Positions 21,351-36,603 of a DNA stretch of 64,000 nt are shown in pieces; the first letter of the stretch is position 1, and every line of letters starts with the position of its first letter. The stretch is from assembly GCA_031282505.1 (NCBI GenBank), contig JAITDP010000007.1:1-64000 (forward strand). The letters run 5' to 3'. The position numbers and the translations under genes are program-made. This stretch comes from Mycoplasmataceae bacterium (lineage in GTDB: Bacteria; Bacillota_I; Bacilli_A; Mycoplasmatales; Mycoplasmoidaceae). The notes under the pieces are model-generated. The model worked only from the letters and a program-made list of their open reading frames with translations, did no database searches and was not told the origin of the DNA.

Positions 21351-22822
21351 CATTTTTTTCCATAATGTTACTTACAGTAGGTTCAACTGTTGGTGCTGGT
21401 ATATTTTTTAAAAATGGTACCATTCTTGGTAATACAGGTTCTATTACTTTATCATTAATTTCTTGAGTAATTGCTGCATTTGCAATTTTTTGCATTGGTA
21501 TGACACTTAGTGAAATAATTAAAAAAAGTGGTGATGCTAATAGCATGGGTACTATTGGATGAATAAAGACTTTTTGTAACACATCTATATATAGAGGTTT
21601 TAGAAACTTTATGTCATGTCTGTATTTACCTACAACAAGTTGGTTCATGGCATTTTATGCAACAATGAGCTTACAAGACTCAATTAGTGTGTATACGAAT
21701 TTTCAGATACCGTGGTGGGTAATAATTACTATTGCTTTTTTCATTATGGTATATTTTTATTACTTATCAATTGCAAACAAAAGAGTTGGTGTTATACAAA
21801 ATAACATAATGGTATTTATAAAATTCATTCCAATTTTATTTTCTATTTTTGGTGGTTTAATTATTTATGCATATTTAGGCGAGCCACAAAATCCTGTTTT
21901 AAAAGTTTGCAACGCTATTTCGTCAAGTGATAAACCTATGACATTAACCAAATTAACACCGTTTCTAGGCGTAATTGCTTCTATCCCCGCTATCTTCTTT
22001 GCGTTTGATGGTTTTTACGCTTCTAGTGGCCTTTATAGCGATTTAAAGGATAAAAAATATTTTTCTACTGGAATTTCGCTTGGCATAATAATCACAGCAA
22101 TTGTTTATTTACTTATTTCGTTAGGTTTGTTATTGGGTGCAAAGGATGGCAATATTACAAGTGTGTTGTCCTCAATGCCAACTAATGTCGGAAAGGCAAT
22201 TTCATTTATTGTTGAGTTCTGTATTTTTTGAGCTGTATTAGGAATAATTAATGGGTTTGCAATTTATTCTGGTGATTTTTATAAGTCATTGTTTAAAGAT
22301 AAAGATACTAACAAACTTTTAGTTTATATCAAAAAAAAATTTAATATAGAAGACAGAAGAATGTTAGCGTTGGTTATTACAGTATTCTTTGCAATAACAT
22401 TTGTTCTTTTAACAATCTGCGGTTCTTTCTATTTTCACAACTTATATGATTCAACTGAATACTATGATAGAATATCAAAATCAATTTACCAATTTTGTGA
22501 CATCGTTTCAAATTGAACTAGTTTGATAGTCTTCGTTGGAATTGGAATCACATTATTTTGTGCAATCTTTAAAAAAGTGTTTAATAACAAAGTATTATGA
22601 CTAGCTGTGATTGCAATTTTAATCATAACAATTAGTTCTGTTTATGAAATAACTAGTTCATTTTTTAATTTTGGTACCGCAATTGACTTCCAAATAAAAA
22701 ATCCAAATACATCATTGATAGAATATTTAATTCCTTCAATTTTACAAATTGTATTCTTATTTCTTTTATCTGGTGTATGTTTTGCACCTTATATTAAAAG
22801 TAAAGTTCTAAGAAAAATCTAA
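21332..22822 (+). CDS. Amino-acid permease, APC superfamily, tandem copy 2
   Basis: A 496-residue paralogue of the preceding permease with the same signatures (TVGSTVGAGIFFKNG; SIPAIFFAFDGFYAS) and the same large loop between the last helices. Similarity runs over the whole length, which shows tandem duplication followed by divergence, probably in substrate range. Its 3' end overlaps the convergent polC gene by 15 bases. Confidence 0.88.
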
Positions 22823-25800
22823 TAAAGACATTTGAGACGAATCAGAAAGTTTATCTAAAACACCCATTGATACCATTTGGGCAAAATGGTTCTTATTAAT
22901 TTTTGTTCGTTGCATTAAATCTTCCTTACTATCAAATTTTTTGATATTACGTTCAGTAATTATTGATTCAGCAACTGCATCACCAAGTCCTGCAATGCTT
23001 TTGAATGGTGCTATTATTGTATTAGTTTCACGATTGATAATAAATTTGCTTTGATGAGATTTTTCAAGATCAATGATTCCTATTTTGATTCCACGTGACA
23101 TAGCTTCAAGAGTTACTTTGTAAACATCTAACAAATCTTCTTCTTTTTTTGTTACAGATGCTTTTAATTCTTTAGAAGCTAAACGTTTTTCAATATCATT
23201 AATTTTATCAATGATTGAGTTTTTATCTTTTGTTATAGTTTCTAAATCAAATTCTGTTGGCTTTGCTGAAAACCATGCAGCATAGAAATCAATAGGGTGG
23301 TATATTTTGTATCATCCACATATATAAGCATGCATCATATATGATGTTGCATGTGCTTTGGGAAAAAGATATTTAATCTTTGCACAAGATTGAATATATC
23401 ATTCTGGAATATTGTTTTTTCTTATGGTATCACATAGTTGGTTAAATTCTTCAGCTTTATTTTTTTGATTACCTTTTCTAACCAACTCAGCAAATTTAAA
23501 AGCGTCATCGGGATTGACATTATTTTTTCCTAAAAATTCTAACATATCTTCTCTAAAAGATACTACATCTTTAAGTTCTTTATTTTCTTGCATAATTAGT
23601 TGTCTTGCATTTCCTAATCAAACATCAGTACCATGGCTTAGACCACTTATTCTAATAAGATCACCAAATGACTTTGGTTTAGATTCTTTTATCATTCCAA
23701 TAGTAAAATTTGTTGCACATTCAGGCAAAGCATATGTTCCAATGGTTTCACCATTAATATCTTCTGGTTTTATTTTCAACGGTTCTAAACCACTAAAAAG
23801 TTCTAAGACTTTTGGGTCTTGAAAGTTCACCTTGCTTACATCAATGCCACTACTGTCACGCAGTAATTTAAAAATTGTTGGTATATCATGTCCTAATATA
23901 TCAAACTTCAATAAATTATCATGAATTGCATGGAAATCAAAGTGAGTAGTGTATTCATTGCTTTCAGCATCACTTTCCTCAGAATTTGGTTGAAGTGAAT
24001 ATGGACAAAAATCATGAATATCATAATTTGACGGCACAACAATTGTTCCACCGGCGTGTAGTCCATTTGTTCTTTTGCCATCAATAATATCTTTTTGTAA
24101 ATAATAGATTTCTGCATTATTATTCACTTTTTCAATATCTACTTCTTCGAAGTATTTTTTAACTAGACCAAATGCAGTTTTTTCAGCAAGTGTCATAACC
24201 GTACCCGCTCTGAATGCATTAACAGAACCAAACATATTATTAATAAAACGTCTTGCTTCATCTTGATATTCACCACTAAAATTCAGATCAATATCTGGAA
24301 CTTTAGGTGCACCAACAGTTCCTAAAAAAGATTCAAACGGAATATTATGCCCATCACTTTTCATTATTTCACCACATATAGGACATTTTTTAATTGGCAA
24401 GTCAAAACCATCAACACTTATATCATCATAAAACTCATGATGTTTACATTTTTCACAAATATAATGTGGTGGCAACGCATTAACGTCACTGATTTTTGCT
24501 AAAAAAGCAATAAAAGATGAACCTACCGAACCACGCGAACCAACAACATATCCATTCTCATTAGATTTCTTTACAAGAAGATGTGAAATCCAATAAATTA
24601 CTGCATATCCTTTCCCAATAATAATGCTTAATTCTTTTTCAATCCGTTCTCGGATGATTGGATTAATTTCTTCACCATAACAATTTTTAAGTGTTGTTTC
24701 TACAAGGTTTGATAATTTATCATCTACACCTTCAATTTTTGGAGTAAACAAACCTTTAATTAAAATTTTGTTTAACTCAAATTTATTTTTAAAATCATAA
24801 GTATTTTCTACAACAATTGTATCAATAAGTTTCTCGTCATTTAAATAACTGAACTCTTGTTTCATTTCATCTGTAGTCATGAAATAGAATAATGGTGGCG
24901 TTACATTAAGTTTGTCTCGTACTAAAAAACGGTGCAGCTTTCCACCAAGTAATTTATTATGAATTAAAACTGCATGTGAATTTTGCATCTCTTTATATAA
25001 ATAATAAACGTTTGCTGTAGCAATAATTTTTTTATCTAATTTAGTAGAAAAATTAACAATTCTTTTAATAAGAGATTCTATATCATCATTTGTTAATGTT
25101 CCTTTATCAACCTCATGCTTTAAACAATGTTTGGGAGAAATAAAAATGTAATCATAGAATTGTATTTCATTCATTAATTCTCCATCAGTTCCATTACATG
25201 CAATATCTCAAACTGAACCTTCATATGGATTACTACATATTAGTAAATTTTCTCGGTCATCTTTTAGATCTTCATAAAATAATGTAGGTTTTTCAGAATA
25301 AAATTGTTTAGTAAGAGATAGACTAACTAATTGATACAATTTTTTTAAACCGATTTTATTTTTTGCATAAATGTTCATATATGAAGGAAATAATTGTTTA
25401 TAAACATTTGGATTAAATAATTTGTCATTGATATCAGACAATTTTAAAATTTCTTTGTTTTTCATAACATTTAAAAATATTTTCCATAAATGATATAAAA
25501 CTTCTGCATCAAAATCTGCACGGTGGGCAACAGATTCATCATATGTGATTTTGTTTTGTCGACAAATATATCCTAAACGATGCTTTGCATAGTTGGGATT
25601 TATTGAACGACTTATTTGCATAGTATCAATTAATGGATTATTCAAAGGTTTGATCCCTAATTTAATTAATTTTTTATTAATAAATCTAATATCAAAATTA
25701 ATACCATTGTGTGCAACTAACACACTATTGCCAATTCAGTTGACAATGTTTTGTGCTTCTTGTTCAAATGTGTTCTTGTTAGAAAGCATTTGATTTGTGA

Positions 25801-27184
25801 TGTGTGTTAAATCAGTAATATGTTGTGGCAATGGTTTATTTGGCTTTAATAATAGATCGATTTTATCGATAATAATTCCGTTTTTAGCTTTGATTGCTCC
25901 AAACTCAATTATTTCATCAATCTCATTTATCAATCCAGTTGTCTCGATATCAAAAACTACATATTCTTGATCATCAATAAGTCCATTGTTGTTTTCACAA
26001 TTAATACAAAAATTTATTTTTTTATTAATAACAGATACTTCGTATCCATACATTGGAAATTGTTTTTTAGCGGTTGCAGAATCAATGTTAGGAAAACCTT
26101 GAACGTTGTTCCTGTCACAAAAACCAATTCCTTCCATTTTACTATTGACAGAAAAATCTACAAAGTCCTTTGCTGTATTCAAACCATCAAAAGCTGAAAA
26201 TTTTGTATGACACAAAACTTCGATACGTGGTTTAACAGCTGTGTCATATTTTTTCTTAGAACCATTGTTTTTTTCAACTTTTAGTGAATAAGCAGAATAA
26301 AATGGTATCGTAGTTCCACGTTTATAGTCATATTTTCCTTTAACTTTGACTATGTCACCAATTTTGATCGCATTTAAAAATTCCTCTGGGCGATTGTTTG
26401 GGATGGTTCATCCAGTTTGTGTTTTTTCACCTTCTTTTGAAGGTCATATTTTACAGCTGATACATCCTGTATCGTCTTTAATATAAAAATCTCATGCTCC
26501 AAACTTCTCAGGTTTAACAATGTGAAACACTTCACCTTGTAGTGTTATCATTTTCTTTTCTTCGAAATCAGTTATTTTTTCAAGACTTTTAATTGATGAA
26601 ATTTTTGTATCCACATTATTAAGTTTGTTGTATTTTTCAATGACATCTTCTGACTTGTTCGGAATAGATACATTTTTTTTAACTTCATCATTATGAATTT
26701 GTTTAATTTTTTCTTTAACATTTGCATCATGTTTATATATTAATTTAGAACCAACGAAATCAATTCCAAATTTTAGAAAATAATTTAAAAGCGTATTTAC
26801 ATAACTAGCAACTGTGGGTTTTTGTGATTCAAAAAAGTAATATAGAACTAGTTCGTTATTTATTATTTCATAAGAAATGTCTTGACTTTTGATGTTGTTT
26901 TCAATAGCAAAAGCATCAATAAATTTTTTAACATTTTCATTGTTAGCAATATCTCTAACTTGATATTTAATTTTTATTTGATCTTTTGCTATATCATTAT
27001 TTTTATTTTTTTCTAAAATTAATAATGGTTCAGGATTGGGGATGGCGGCAAAGCCAATTGATATATCTATTTTTTTAGTAGCATTGTTTTTTTGAATACT
27101 AATATTTGCTTCCTTAGATAATAATTCAAATTGGTCTTCATTAAGGAGATTACAGCGAACAAAAAAATCCTTATAATTAACCAT
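22808..27184 (-). CDS. polC: DNA polymerase III alpha subunit, Gram-positive type
   Basis: PolC is the replicative polymerase with built-in proofreading in Firmicutes and Mollicutes. The 1458-residue frame includes many TGA-Trp codons. Visible parts are an N-terminal domain (about 1-230), an OB-type region, the 3'-5' exonuclease inserted in the PHP domain with YVVFDIETTGL, a zinc-binding segment (CEKCKHHEF...KKCPICG), the polymerase aspartates in PKVPDIDLNFSG, and C-terminal helix-hairpin-helix DNA-binding motifs. The gene has its own TATAAT 7 bases before the ATG. Confidence 0.96.
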
Positions 27185-27191
27185 TTGTAAT

Positions 27192-27197
27192 ATTATA
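27192..27197 (-). promoter_or_regulatory. -10 box TATAAT of polC
   Basis: Leftward TATAAT, 7 bases before the polC ATG. Confidence 0.7.
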
Positions 27198-27252
27198 AAA
27201 TAATATTTTTACTATTTAATTCCCATTATTTAAGATATGTTTTATTGCCAAA

Positions 27253-27269
27253 AACGAAGCATCCTCGTT
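27253..27269. other. Short inverted repeat between polC and rpmE
   Basis: AACGA and TCGTT with a 7-base loop, in the middle of a 144-base gap. It lies upstream of both flanking promoters and is more GC-rich than its surroundings. Its role is unknown; it could be a protein-binding site. Confidence 0.35.
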
Positions 27270-27328
27270 ATGGGTATTTTAATTAAACATAATTAAATAT
27301 ATAATATTACTATATTAATACTATAACC

Positions 27329-27535
27329 ATGAAAAAAGACCTACATCCTAAGACAAAAAACGTTAAATTTATTTGTTCTACCTGTGGTAGTACTTTTGAA
27401 ATCGAGTCAACTAATAGAAATGATGAAGTTTATTTAGATGTTTGTTCTCATTGTCACCCAGTATACATTGGTGGTAACGTTGAACAAAAAGTTAAAGGTA
27501 AGGCTGAGCGTTTAGCTAAAAAATTTAAGAAATAG
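27329..27535 (+). CDS. rpmE: Ribosomal protein L31, zinc-binding form
   Basis: A 68-residue protein of the large subunit. Four cysteines in ICSTCG and VCSHCH show the zinc-containing (C+) form. TATAAT at 27300-27305 lies 23 bases before the ATG, so unlike most neighbours the mRNA may have a short leader. prfA follows after 17 bases and is probably cotranscribed. Confidence 0.93.
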   Translation: MKKDLHPKTKNVKFICSTCGSTFEIESTNRNDEVYLDVCSHCHPVYIGGNVEQKVKGKAERLAKKFKK

Positions 27536-27552
27536 ATACTTAAATATTTCTT

Positions 27553-28632
27553 ATGGAATACGACTTACGTTTATATAACTCACTAATAAAAATCATAGAG
27601 AAATATAACTCTTTAACTGCGCAACTCGAGGATCCTAACATTTCAATATCTAAACTTACAGATGCTAATAAGCAATTGAAACGTATTGGTGCAATTAAAT
27701 CTAAATTTGATTATTTTCAAAAACTAATCCAAAATGCTGAAAGTGATGAAAAAATTATTAAAACCGAAACAGATGCAGAATTTATTGATATTGCAAAAAC
27801 AGAGCTTGCGGATATTAAAAGCAAAATACCAGAACTTGAAAACGAATTAAAAATAATGTTGTTACCTGTTGATCCATACGATGAAAAAAATATCATCGTA
27901 GAAATGCGACCAGCAGCTGGCGGAGATGAGAGTAGTATATTTACAGCTGATTTATTTGAAACATATCGTATTTATTGTGAGAGAATGGGGTGAAATGTTA
28001 AGGTTATTGATGTATCTACATCTACATTTGGTTATGACTATATTTTTTTTAGTGTAAGGGGCGAAGATGTATATAGTAAGATGAAATTTGAATCAGGTGT
28101 TCATCGTGTACAACGTATACCTGCAACCGAATCAAAGGGCCGTGTTCACACTTCTACCATTACAGTTGCTGTTATGCCAGAACTTGATGAAGTTGATGTT
28201 AAAATAAGACCAGAGGATTTACGTATAGATACTTATCGTGCTGGTGGAAAGGGTGGACAACACGTTAACAGAACTGAAAGTGCTATCAGGTTAACTCATT
28301 TGCCTACTAATATTGTTGTGGCTTGCGATAGCGAACGTAGTCAAATTGAAAACCGTGCATTGGCTATGAAATTATTACTTTCTAAGGTTTGAGAAAAAAT
28401 GGAAAACGATAGGAGAAATACAATAGATACAATGAGAAGAGAACAAGTAGGAACTGGTGAAAGAAGTGAAAAAATAAGAACCTACAATTATCCTCAAAAC
28501 CGTGTTACTGATCATCGTGTTGGCTTTACATTAAATAAACTTGATTACATAATGCAAGGATATTTAGATGAAATAATTGCTGTTTTAATCACAGATGAAC
28601 AAACAAGATTATTGAACGAATTAAAAATTTAA
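27553..28632 (+). CDS. prfA: Peptide chain release factor 1
   Basis: RF1 ends translation at UAA and UAG. With UGA read as Trp it should be the only release factor the cell needs. The 359-residue protein has the stop-codon recognition region with [13 protein letters not shown], and the catalytic loop [16 protein letters not shown], whose GGQ glutamine is the PrmC target. TGA codons at 27991 and 28390 are Trp. Its end overlaps the convergent dnaX gene by 4 bases. Confidence 0.95.
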
Positions 28633-30299
28633 TTTATCAATTCATCAAATATATCGTATGCATTTTCTGTTTGAGAAGATTTAACATCTATCTCTGGATA
28701 TTTTTGATTTTTTTGTCCTAAAAATGATGTGATTTTGTTTTTAAAATCATCTTGTGTAAGACCTATGAAAACCATTTGTTTGCCAATTGAATTATTTAGA
28801 ATTTTTCTTAATTCTATATTGTTTATTTTTTTATTTAACAGGTCAGCATCAATTTTGTCATCAAACAAAAGTATTGCTGAGTTTTTAGAAGAAAGTAAAA
28901 CTTTGTTGGCACTACATATTGCTACTAAATCTATGTTTCCTTCTTTTTTAATTTTTTCTAAATTATTTGATGTCTCCTTTAAAAGAGCACTGTTACAATT
29001 AGAAGCTGTTGCATTAATAATATCATCAATTGTAAGTTTGTCATTTGATATTTTTGAAACAACAGGAGTAACAGTTTTTTTGTCATTTGTTATTTCTTTT
29101 GTAACAAAAAATTCTGAAGGATCTGGCAATTCATCATTGTTATTTTCTGTTTGTTTTGATTTAATTGGTTCAGTAGTTGTTTCTTTTTTTTCAATATGTT
29201 GGACTTCTTGTACTATATTGTGATCAGCAAAAATATTGCAAGCTTTAATTATTAATTGTGCACAACAAAATCTAACATTGTCATCTTTTCTAATTTTGTA
29301 AAGATTGTCATTAATAATATTGATTAACTCATTTAAATGAGATATATCTATATTTATAAGACTTATATTTTGTTTATTGAGACTTTTAAGCAGAGTGTGG
29401 TTATCAGTTTGCTTGTAAACTAAAACATCAAGTAATATGGATAAAACATTTGTAAAAAAAATTTCTACATTAATTCCACTTTCGTAGTATTTATTAAATT
29501 CTTCTAAAGCTTCATTAAGATTATGTTTAATAATTACATTAATAAAGTGGATCATTGCTTCAAAAGTTACAAGTCCAAAAACTTTATTCACATCAACAGC
29601 AGTGATATCTTTGTTGGTTAACATAGAAACTTGTTCTAGCATGCTCAAAGCATCACGTGCATGTCCATTTGCTAAACTAATTAATATTTTTTTTGCTTCT
29701 TCATCGATTTTAACATTTTCATTATTAGTAATATTTTCTATTGTTTGTTTAATTTGCTTTTCATTTAATTTATTAAAAATAAAATATTGACACCTGCTAA
29801 CAATAGTTGAAGGTATTTTGTGCATTTCTGTTGTTGAAAAAATAAACACAGAATGTTCTGGAGATTCTTCTAACGTTTTAAGCATTGCATTCCACGCTTG
29901 TGTTGTTAACATATGAGCCTCATCTATGATATAAACTTTCTTTTTTAATGAAGAAGGCATATATTTAACGTTATTAACAATCCTTCTTATCTCGTCAATC
30001 CCATTGTTACTTGCGGCATCAAGTTCTAAAACATCTGTTGTTGTTTGATTAATAATTTCCAAACAGTTTTGACATTGATTGCAACAATCTCCATTTTCAC
30101 AGTTGGTACAATTGATTGCTTTCGCAAATATTTTAGCAACAGTAGTCTTGCCGGTACCTTTAGGACCTGCAAATATATATGCGTTGCCTACCATATTATT
30201 TTTTACACTATTTTTAAGTGTAATAATTATGTGTTCTTGTCCAATTACTTCACTAAATTTTGTTGGTCTATATTTACGATAAAAAGCTAAATGTTGCAT
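28629..30299 (-). CDS. dnaX: DNA polymerase III subunits gamma/tau (clamp loader)
   Basis: The clamp-loader ATPase that puts the beta clamp on DNA. The 556-residue protein has the P loop [13 protein letters not shown], four zinc-binding cysteines ([16 protein letters not shown]), the DEAH-type box (IDEAHML), the SRC sensor motif (IVSRCQ) and a C-terminal tau region that contacts the polymerase. TATAAT lies 10 bases before the start. It converges on prfA. Confidence 0.94.
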   Translation of the reverse strand: MQHLAFYRKYRPTKFSEVIGQEHIIITLKNSVKNNMVGNAYIFAGPKGTGKTTVAKIFAKAINCTNCENGDCCNQCQNCLEIINQTTTDVLELDAASNNGIDEIRRIVNNVKYMPSSLKKKVYIIDEAHMLTTQAWNAMLKTLEESPEHSVFIFSTTEMHKIPSTIVSRCQYFIFNKLNEKQIKQTIENITNNENVKIDEEAKKILISLANGHARDALSMLEQVSMLTNKDITAVDVNKVFGLVTFEAMIHFINVIIKHNLNEALEEFNKYYESGINVEIFFTNVLSILLDVLVYKQTDNHTLLKSLNKQNISLINIDISHLNELINIINDNLYKIRKDDNVRFCCAQLIIKACNIFADHNIVQEVQHIEKKETTTEPIKSKQTENNNDELPDPSEFFVTKEITNDKKTVTPVVSKISNDKLTIDDIINATASNCNSALLKETSNNLEKIKKEGNIDLVAICSANKVLLSSKNSAILLFDDKIDADLLNKKINNIELRKILNNSIGKQMVFIGLTQDDFKNKITSFLGQKNQKYPEIDVKSSQTENAYDIFDELIN

Positions 30300-30329
30300 T
30301 GGAATTGCTATTATAATGAATTATATTCA

Positions 30330-31490
30330 TTAAGAAATTGCAGGAGGGAATGGTTCTGGATTATCTACAATTTTAATTGTTATTGCTACAATAATTGATG
30401 CTGGTTTTGTAGCTAGATCAAACAAGTTATACAAATAGCTTAAATTTATAGTGCTAACTCCTTGAGTTATTTGAAGATTATCGGTATAGGTGCCAGCAGT
30501 TGTATATGGATCACGGTTAAAAGTAACTGTATTAACAACATTACCTTTATCAGAGTGTGTTTTATTACATGTATAGTGATCGCTTAAACCACTAATATTA
30601 ATACCACTGTTATACATAATTGGTTGTATAACATTGATTCCATTTCTTGTAAGCGAAAATGCTGTTGTGTTTTGAGGATCATTTTCTGCAGTTTCACCAG
30701 TATAGTAATCACTGTTAGGAAATTTACATGTTGCTTTTAAAGTATTATTAACTCCATTAACAATAATATCTAATGCATGGAAGCTAATTACATTAAGTTC
30801 TGTAGTTAATGCTAAAATTAATATTGTACATTGGCCAGTTTTTTCTCCAGTGATAACTTGCATATGATTTTTATCTGAATCGCCAGGAACTTGAATAAGT
30901 TGTGCTATTTGTGGGTTTGAAGAGAATCATAATCAAGTATAATTTGCATCTTCTACAATTGGATCGAAGTGCGTGCCAAGATAAACTTGAAGATTGCCAG
31001 GGTTTTCTTTTGAACCATATGTTAAGGTATTAGAATAATCAATTTCAACAGGATCATGTGTAGCAGTAGTGGCATAGTCATTAAAATAAATACCGTCGTC
31101 AGTATGAGTTTGTCCTTCACCCGGGCTATTGAATGTAATTTTAACTCCAGAGCCAGTAAAGTGTTTAGATTTTTTATTACATGATAAAGTTGCAGTATCA
31201 GCGCCATGTGAAAAATCTAGACTTAATTCACTTGAATCTCCATATAAATACAATTCATTTTTTGCAAAAACATAGTCACGTAGCGCTCTTTGTCCATCTT
31301 GTTCATTGGCGTATTGAGATTTATTGAAAAAACCAACTTCTGTTTGAGTACAAACACTTTGTAGTGATACTTGTTTAATATTGGAACGTCGTGCGCATTG
31401 AGAAATAGAAATTATAGAACCAGCTGACACACCAAAGAAAGCAGTTGCTAATAAGAAAAATTTTATTAGTTTTTTATTTTTAAATAACAT
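30330..31490 (-). CDS. Lipoprotein with a Big2-like domain
   Basis: A 386-residue lipoprotein with a basic start, hydrophobic core and lipobox SISQC (Cys32). Residues about 185-240 (SSNPQIAQLIQV...VITGEKTGQCTILILA) resemble a bacterial Ig-like group 2 repeat, which is common in surface adhesins. The rest is rich in Thr, Asn, Ser and Tyr with predicted beta structure. TGA at 30933 and 30927 are Trp. It has its own promoter buried in the end of rplB. It has no G tract. The exact function is unknown. Confidence 0.75.
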
Positions 31491-31498
31491 ATAAAATA

Positions 31499-33918
<2,420 letters not shown>

Positions 33919-33938
<20 letters not shown>

Positions 33939-34503
33939 AAACTATATTTTTATTTTTTCTGGTCCTAGTGGTGTTGGCAAAGATACTGTTGCAAATGAAT
34001 TAAGAAAAAATAAATCTTTAAAACTTGAATTAGTTATTTCTGCAACAACTCGAAAACCTAGACCAAAAGAAATCGATGGAGTTAATTATTATTTTAAAAC
34101 AGTTGATGAATTCAAAGAAATGATAAAAAATAATGAATTCATAGAATATGTAGATTACAATGGGAAATTTTATGGTACACCGAAATCTGAATTCAAAAGA
34201 ATTATTGATTTGAAAAAAAATGTTCTTTTAATTATTGATGTAGTTGGAAAGGAAAAGATAGTTAGAGAATATGACAATGAGTATAACATTGTTAGTTTTT
34301 TCTTAATGCCACCAAGTTTGGACGAATTAAAGAAACGTTTATTAAACCGTTCTACTAATACCAATGATGATATATTAAATAGAATTAAAATTGGAAAAGA
34401 AGAAATTAAAAAAAGCCATAAATACGATCATATCATAACATTACATAGTTTAGAAAAAGAAGTACAAGAAATTTCTTCTTACATTAAGAAAATCATTAAT
34501 TAA
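33919..34503 (+). CDS. gmk: Guanylate kinase
   Basis: Phosphorylates GMP to GDP. The 194-residue protein has the P loop SGPSGVGKDT, the GMP-binding SATTRKPRPKEIDGVNYYF segment and EYVDYNGKFYGT. The ATG at 33919 was chosen over a GTG at 33907 because it gives the usual N-terminus. It overlaps metG by 20 bases and the convergent ComEC-like gene by 8 bases. Confidence 0.93.
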
Positions 34504-35572
34504 TTTTTATTTTCTTATTATTGTAAGAATTTATTAAATTAAATATCCAGAATGTCGAAAAATAAAATATTGCTTCTGTTGATTTAAGCATTTTATTTAT
34601 TTTAATTTCTATATTATGTTCATATATTGTGTTAATTACTAAAAATAATGAGTTAGCTAATAAGTCATGTAATGGAGCTAAAAAAACTAAATAAAATGTA
34701 AAAATATATCATATGAATAAAACAATAAATATGTAATTGAATCCAATTGAAAAAACTATGCTGTTAAAACTTATGACTCCTTCCATTTTCGCCAGAAATG
34801 GTATCGATATAAAAATACAACCAAGGTTTATAAAAATCATTTCCAACAGTGGATTAATTTTGTTTTCATAAATTCAAATAACATAAAATGTGCATAGATA
34901 ACTTAAACAAAATCCATAATTAAATACACAACTTGGTTCTATGAATATAGTAAATAACCCACTCAGTGCCAAGCGATTGTTTTTATTTTTAATTCATCTT
35001 GACATTGTGGATGAAATAATTAAACATAATAATACCCGCAATATCCCACTGCGGAATGATAAAACATAGCTATAAAACCCTATAACAATAAAATTTACAA
35101 TAATAGAAGCTTTTTTGTTTCTAACAACTTTATTTATTAATAGTTTAAGAAATGAAATTTGCAATCCACCAATGCTTGTTAGATAAACAATTGATAAATG
35201 TTTTGTTTCATTATAAATAATTCACGATTCGTGATTTGATTTCATTCCAAAACAAATAAGTAAAATTATCGCACTAGTGTTATCCTTATAGTTGTCATTA
35301 ACAAAATTAACAAGTTTATTAACTATAAAATCATTAGGTATATGTTCAAAAATACAATAATCTTTTATGATAAGATATACAAATATTGGAATAATTGAAA
35401 ATAAACCATAAAATAGTAAAATTAAAATTTTTATTTTTTTGTTTATTGCTAATACTATTGGAATAGTTAGACACAAAACAAAAATTCAATTATAAAAAAT
35501 ACTATACAAAAGCACCACACAAGTGATTAGTATTAAAACATAATCTATATAGGTTTTTTGCTTAGCAAACAT
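34496..35572 (-). CDS. Reduced ComEC/Rec2-like membrane channel protein
   Basis: A 358-residue membrane protein read through many TGA-Trp codons, with about 9 hydrophobic segments. The core matches the competence domain of ComEC: HLSIVYLTSIGGLQISFL corresponds to the family's HLLAVSGLHIG motif, LSFRSGILRVLLCLI to the R(x)4R(A) helix and FNYGFCLSYLCTF to the GFQLSF motif. ComEC moves single-stranded DNA across the membrane. The N-terminal OB domain and C-terminal metallo-beta-lactamase domain of full-length ComEC (about 750 residues) are missing. No other competence gene is in the window, so DNA uptake is only inferred. Confidence 0.7.
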
Positions 35573-35611
35573 CCATATATAATTAACTTTCTTTTAGAAA
35601 AAAATGTAAGA

Positions 35612-35629
35612 AACACTCGGAAAAGTGTT
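35612..35629 (-). terminator. Terminator hairpin after ybaB
   Basis: A 6-bp stem (AACACT with AGTGTT) and 6-base loop, followed on the minus strand by a T-rich tail (TCTTACATTTTTTT). It lies just after the ybaB stop codon, at the end of the rplK-rplA-ybaB run. Confidence 0.55.
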
Positions 35630-35632
35630 ACG

Positions 35633-35914
35633 TTATTTTATACTATTTTGAATCGCTTTTTGATCTTCTTCAACACCTTTGATTGCTGCATTAACCGCTT
35701 CACTTACCATTTCTTCTAGTGTCTTTTTATCGTCAGGATCAATTAAGACTTTGTCAATATTAATACTTTGGATAGTGAAGTCACCACCAATAATTACTAC
35801 AACAGCACCATTTTTATAACTGTATTCAAAAGCTTTTGCTTTGAACTCATCCATTTTTCTTTGTAGCTCTTTTTGCATGCGTTGAGCTTCAGCCATCATG
35901 CTTTGCATATTCAT
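35633..35914 (-). CDS. YbaB/EbfC family nucleoid-associated protein
   Basis: A 93-residue protein with the YbaB pattern: an N-terminal methionine-rich coiled helix (MQSMMAEAQRMQKELQRK), a small beta sheet with GGDFTIQSINID, and a C-terminal helix with VSEAVNAAIKGVEE. Family members bind DNA as dimers. In many bacteria the gene sits next to dnaX-recR; here it follows rplA by 2 bases instead. Confidence 0.88.
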   Translation of the reverse strand: MNMQSMMAEAQRMQKELQRKMDEFKAKAFEYSYKNGAVVVIIGGDFTIQSINIDKVLIDPDDKKTLEEMVSEAVNAAIKGVEEDQKAIQNSIK

Positions 35915-35916
35915 AA

Positions 35917-36603
35917 TTAATTAGGTAATTGAATTTTTATACTAGGTCCCATTGTTGAAGAAACATAAATTTTTTGGAAATAGTCACCTTTAACTGTTGA
36001 AGGACGTTTAGATTTGATGAAATCAATAAAGAATTTAATGTTTTCAATAATTTGGTCAACATTAGAATCACCTTTAGCGATAGCCATGTGGATATTACCA
36101 TATGTATCAGTACGGTAATTGTATTTACCTTTTTTAAATTCTTTTGCAATTACTAATGGATTAGGAGTTACTGTTCCGAGTTTAGGGTTTGGCATTAATC
36201 CTTTAGGACCCAATATCTTTCCTAATTTAGATAATTCTGGCATGAATTTTGGGGTGGCAATAATTAAATCGAAGTCAATTCAACCTTCTTTAATTTTTGT
36301 TATTTGTTCGTTTCCTCCAAAGAAATCAATTCCTTCTTCTTTAGCAGCAGCAGCTGATAAATTATCATCAAGAATTAATATTCTAGTTTTTTTTCCAAAA
36401 TAATGTGGAAGTGTAATGTTTCCTCTTAATTGTTGTTCGGCTTTTGTAGTATCTAAGTTTAATTTAATTACTAAGTTAACTGATGGGTTAAATTTTGTAT
36501 TAGATGTTTCTTTAACAAGAGAACAAGCTTCTTCAACGGTATAAACTTTATTAGCGTCAACTAATTGTTTGTTCTTAATATATCTTTTACTTCTTTTAAT
36601 CAT
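35917..36603 (-). CDS. rplA: Ribosomal protein L1
   Basis: L1 forms the stalk that escorts deacylated tRNA from the ribosome, and in many bacteria represses its own operon. The 228-residue protein has the conserved GPKGLMPNPKLGTVT motif and a C-terminal SSTMGPSIKI segment. One TGA is Trp. The start codon overlaps the rplK stop by one base. Confidence 0.95.
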
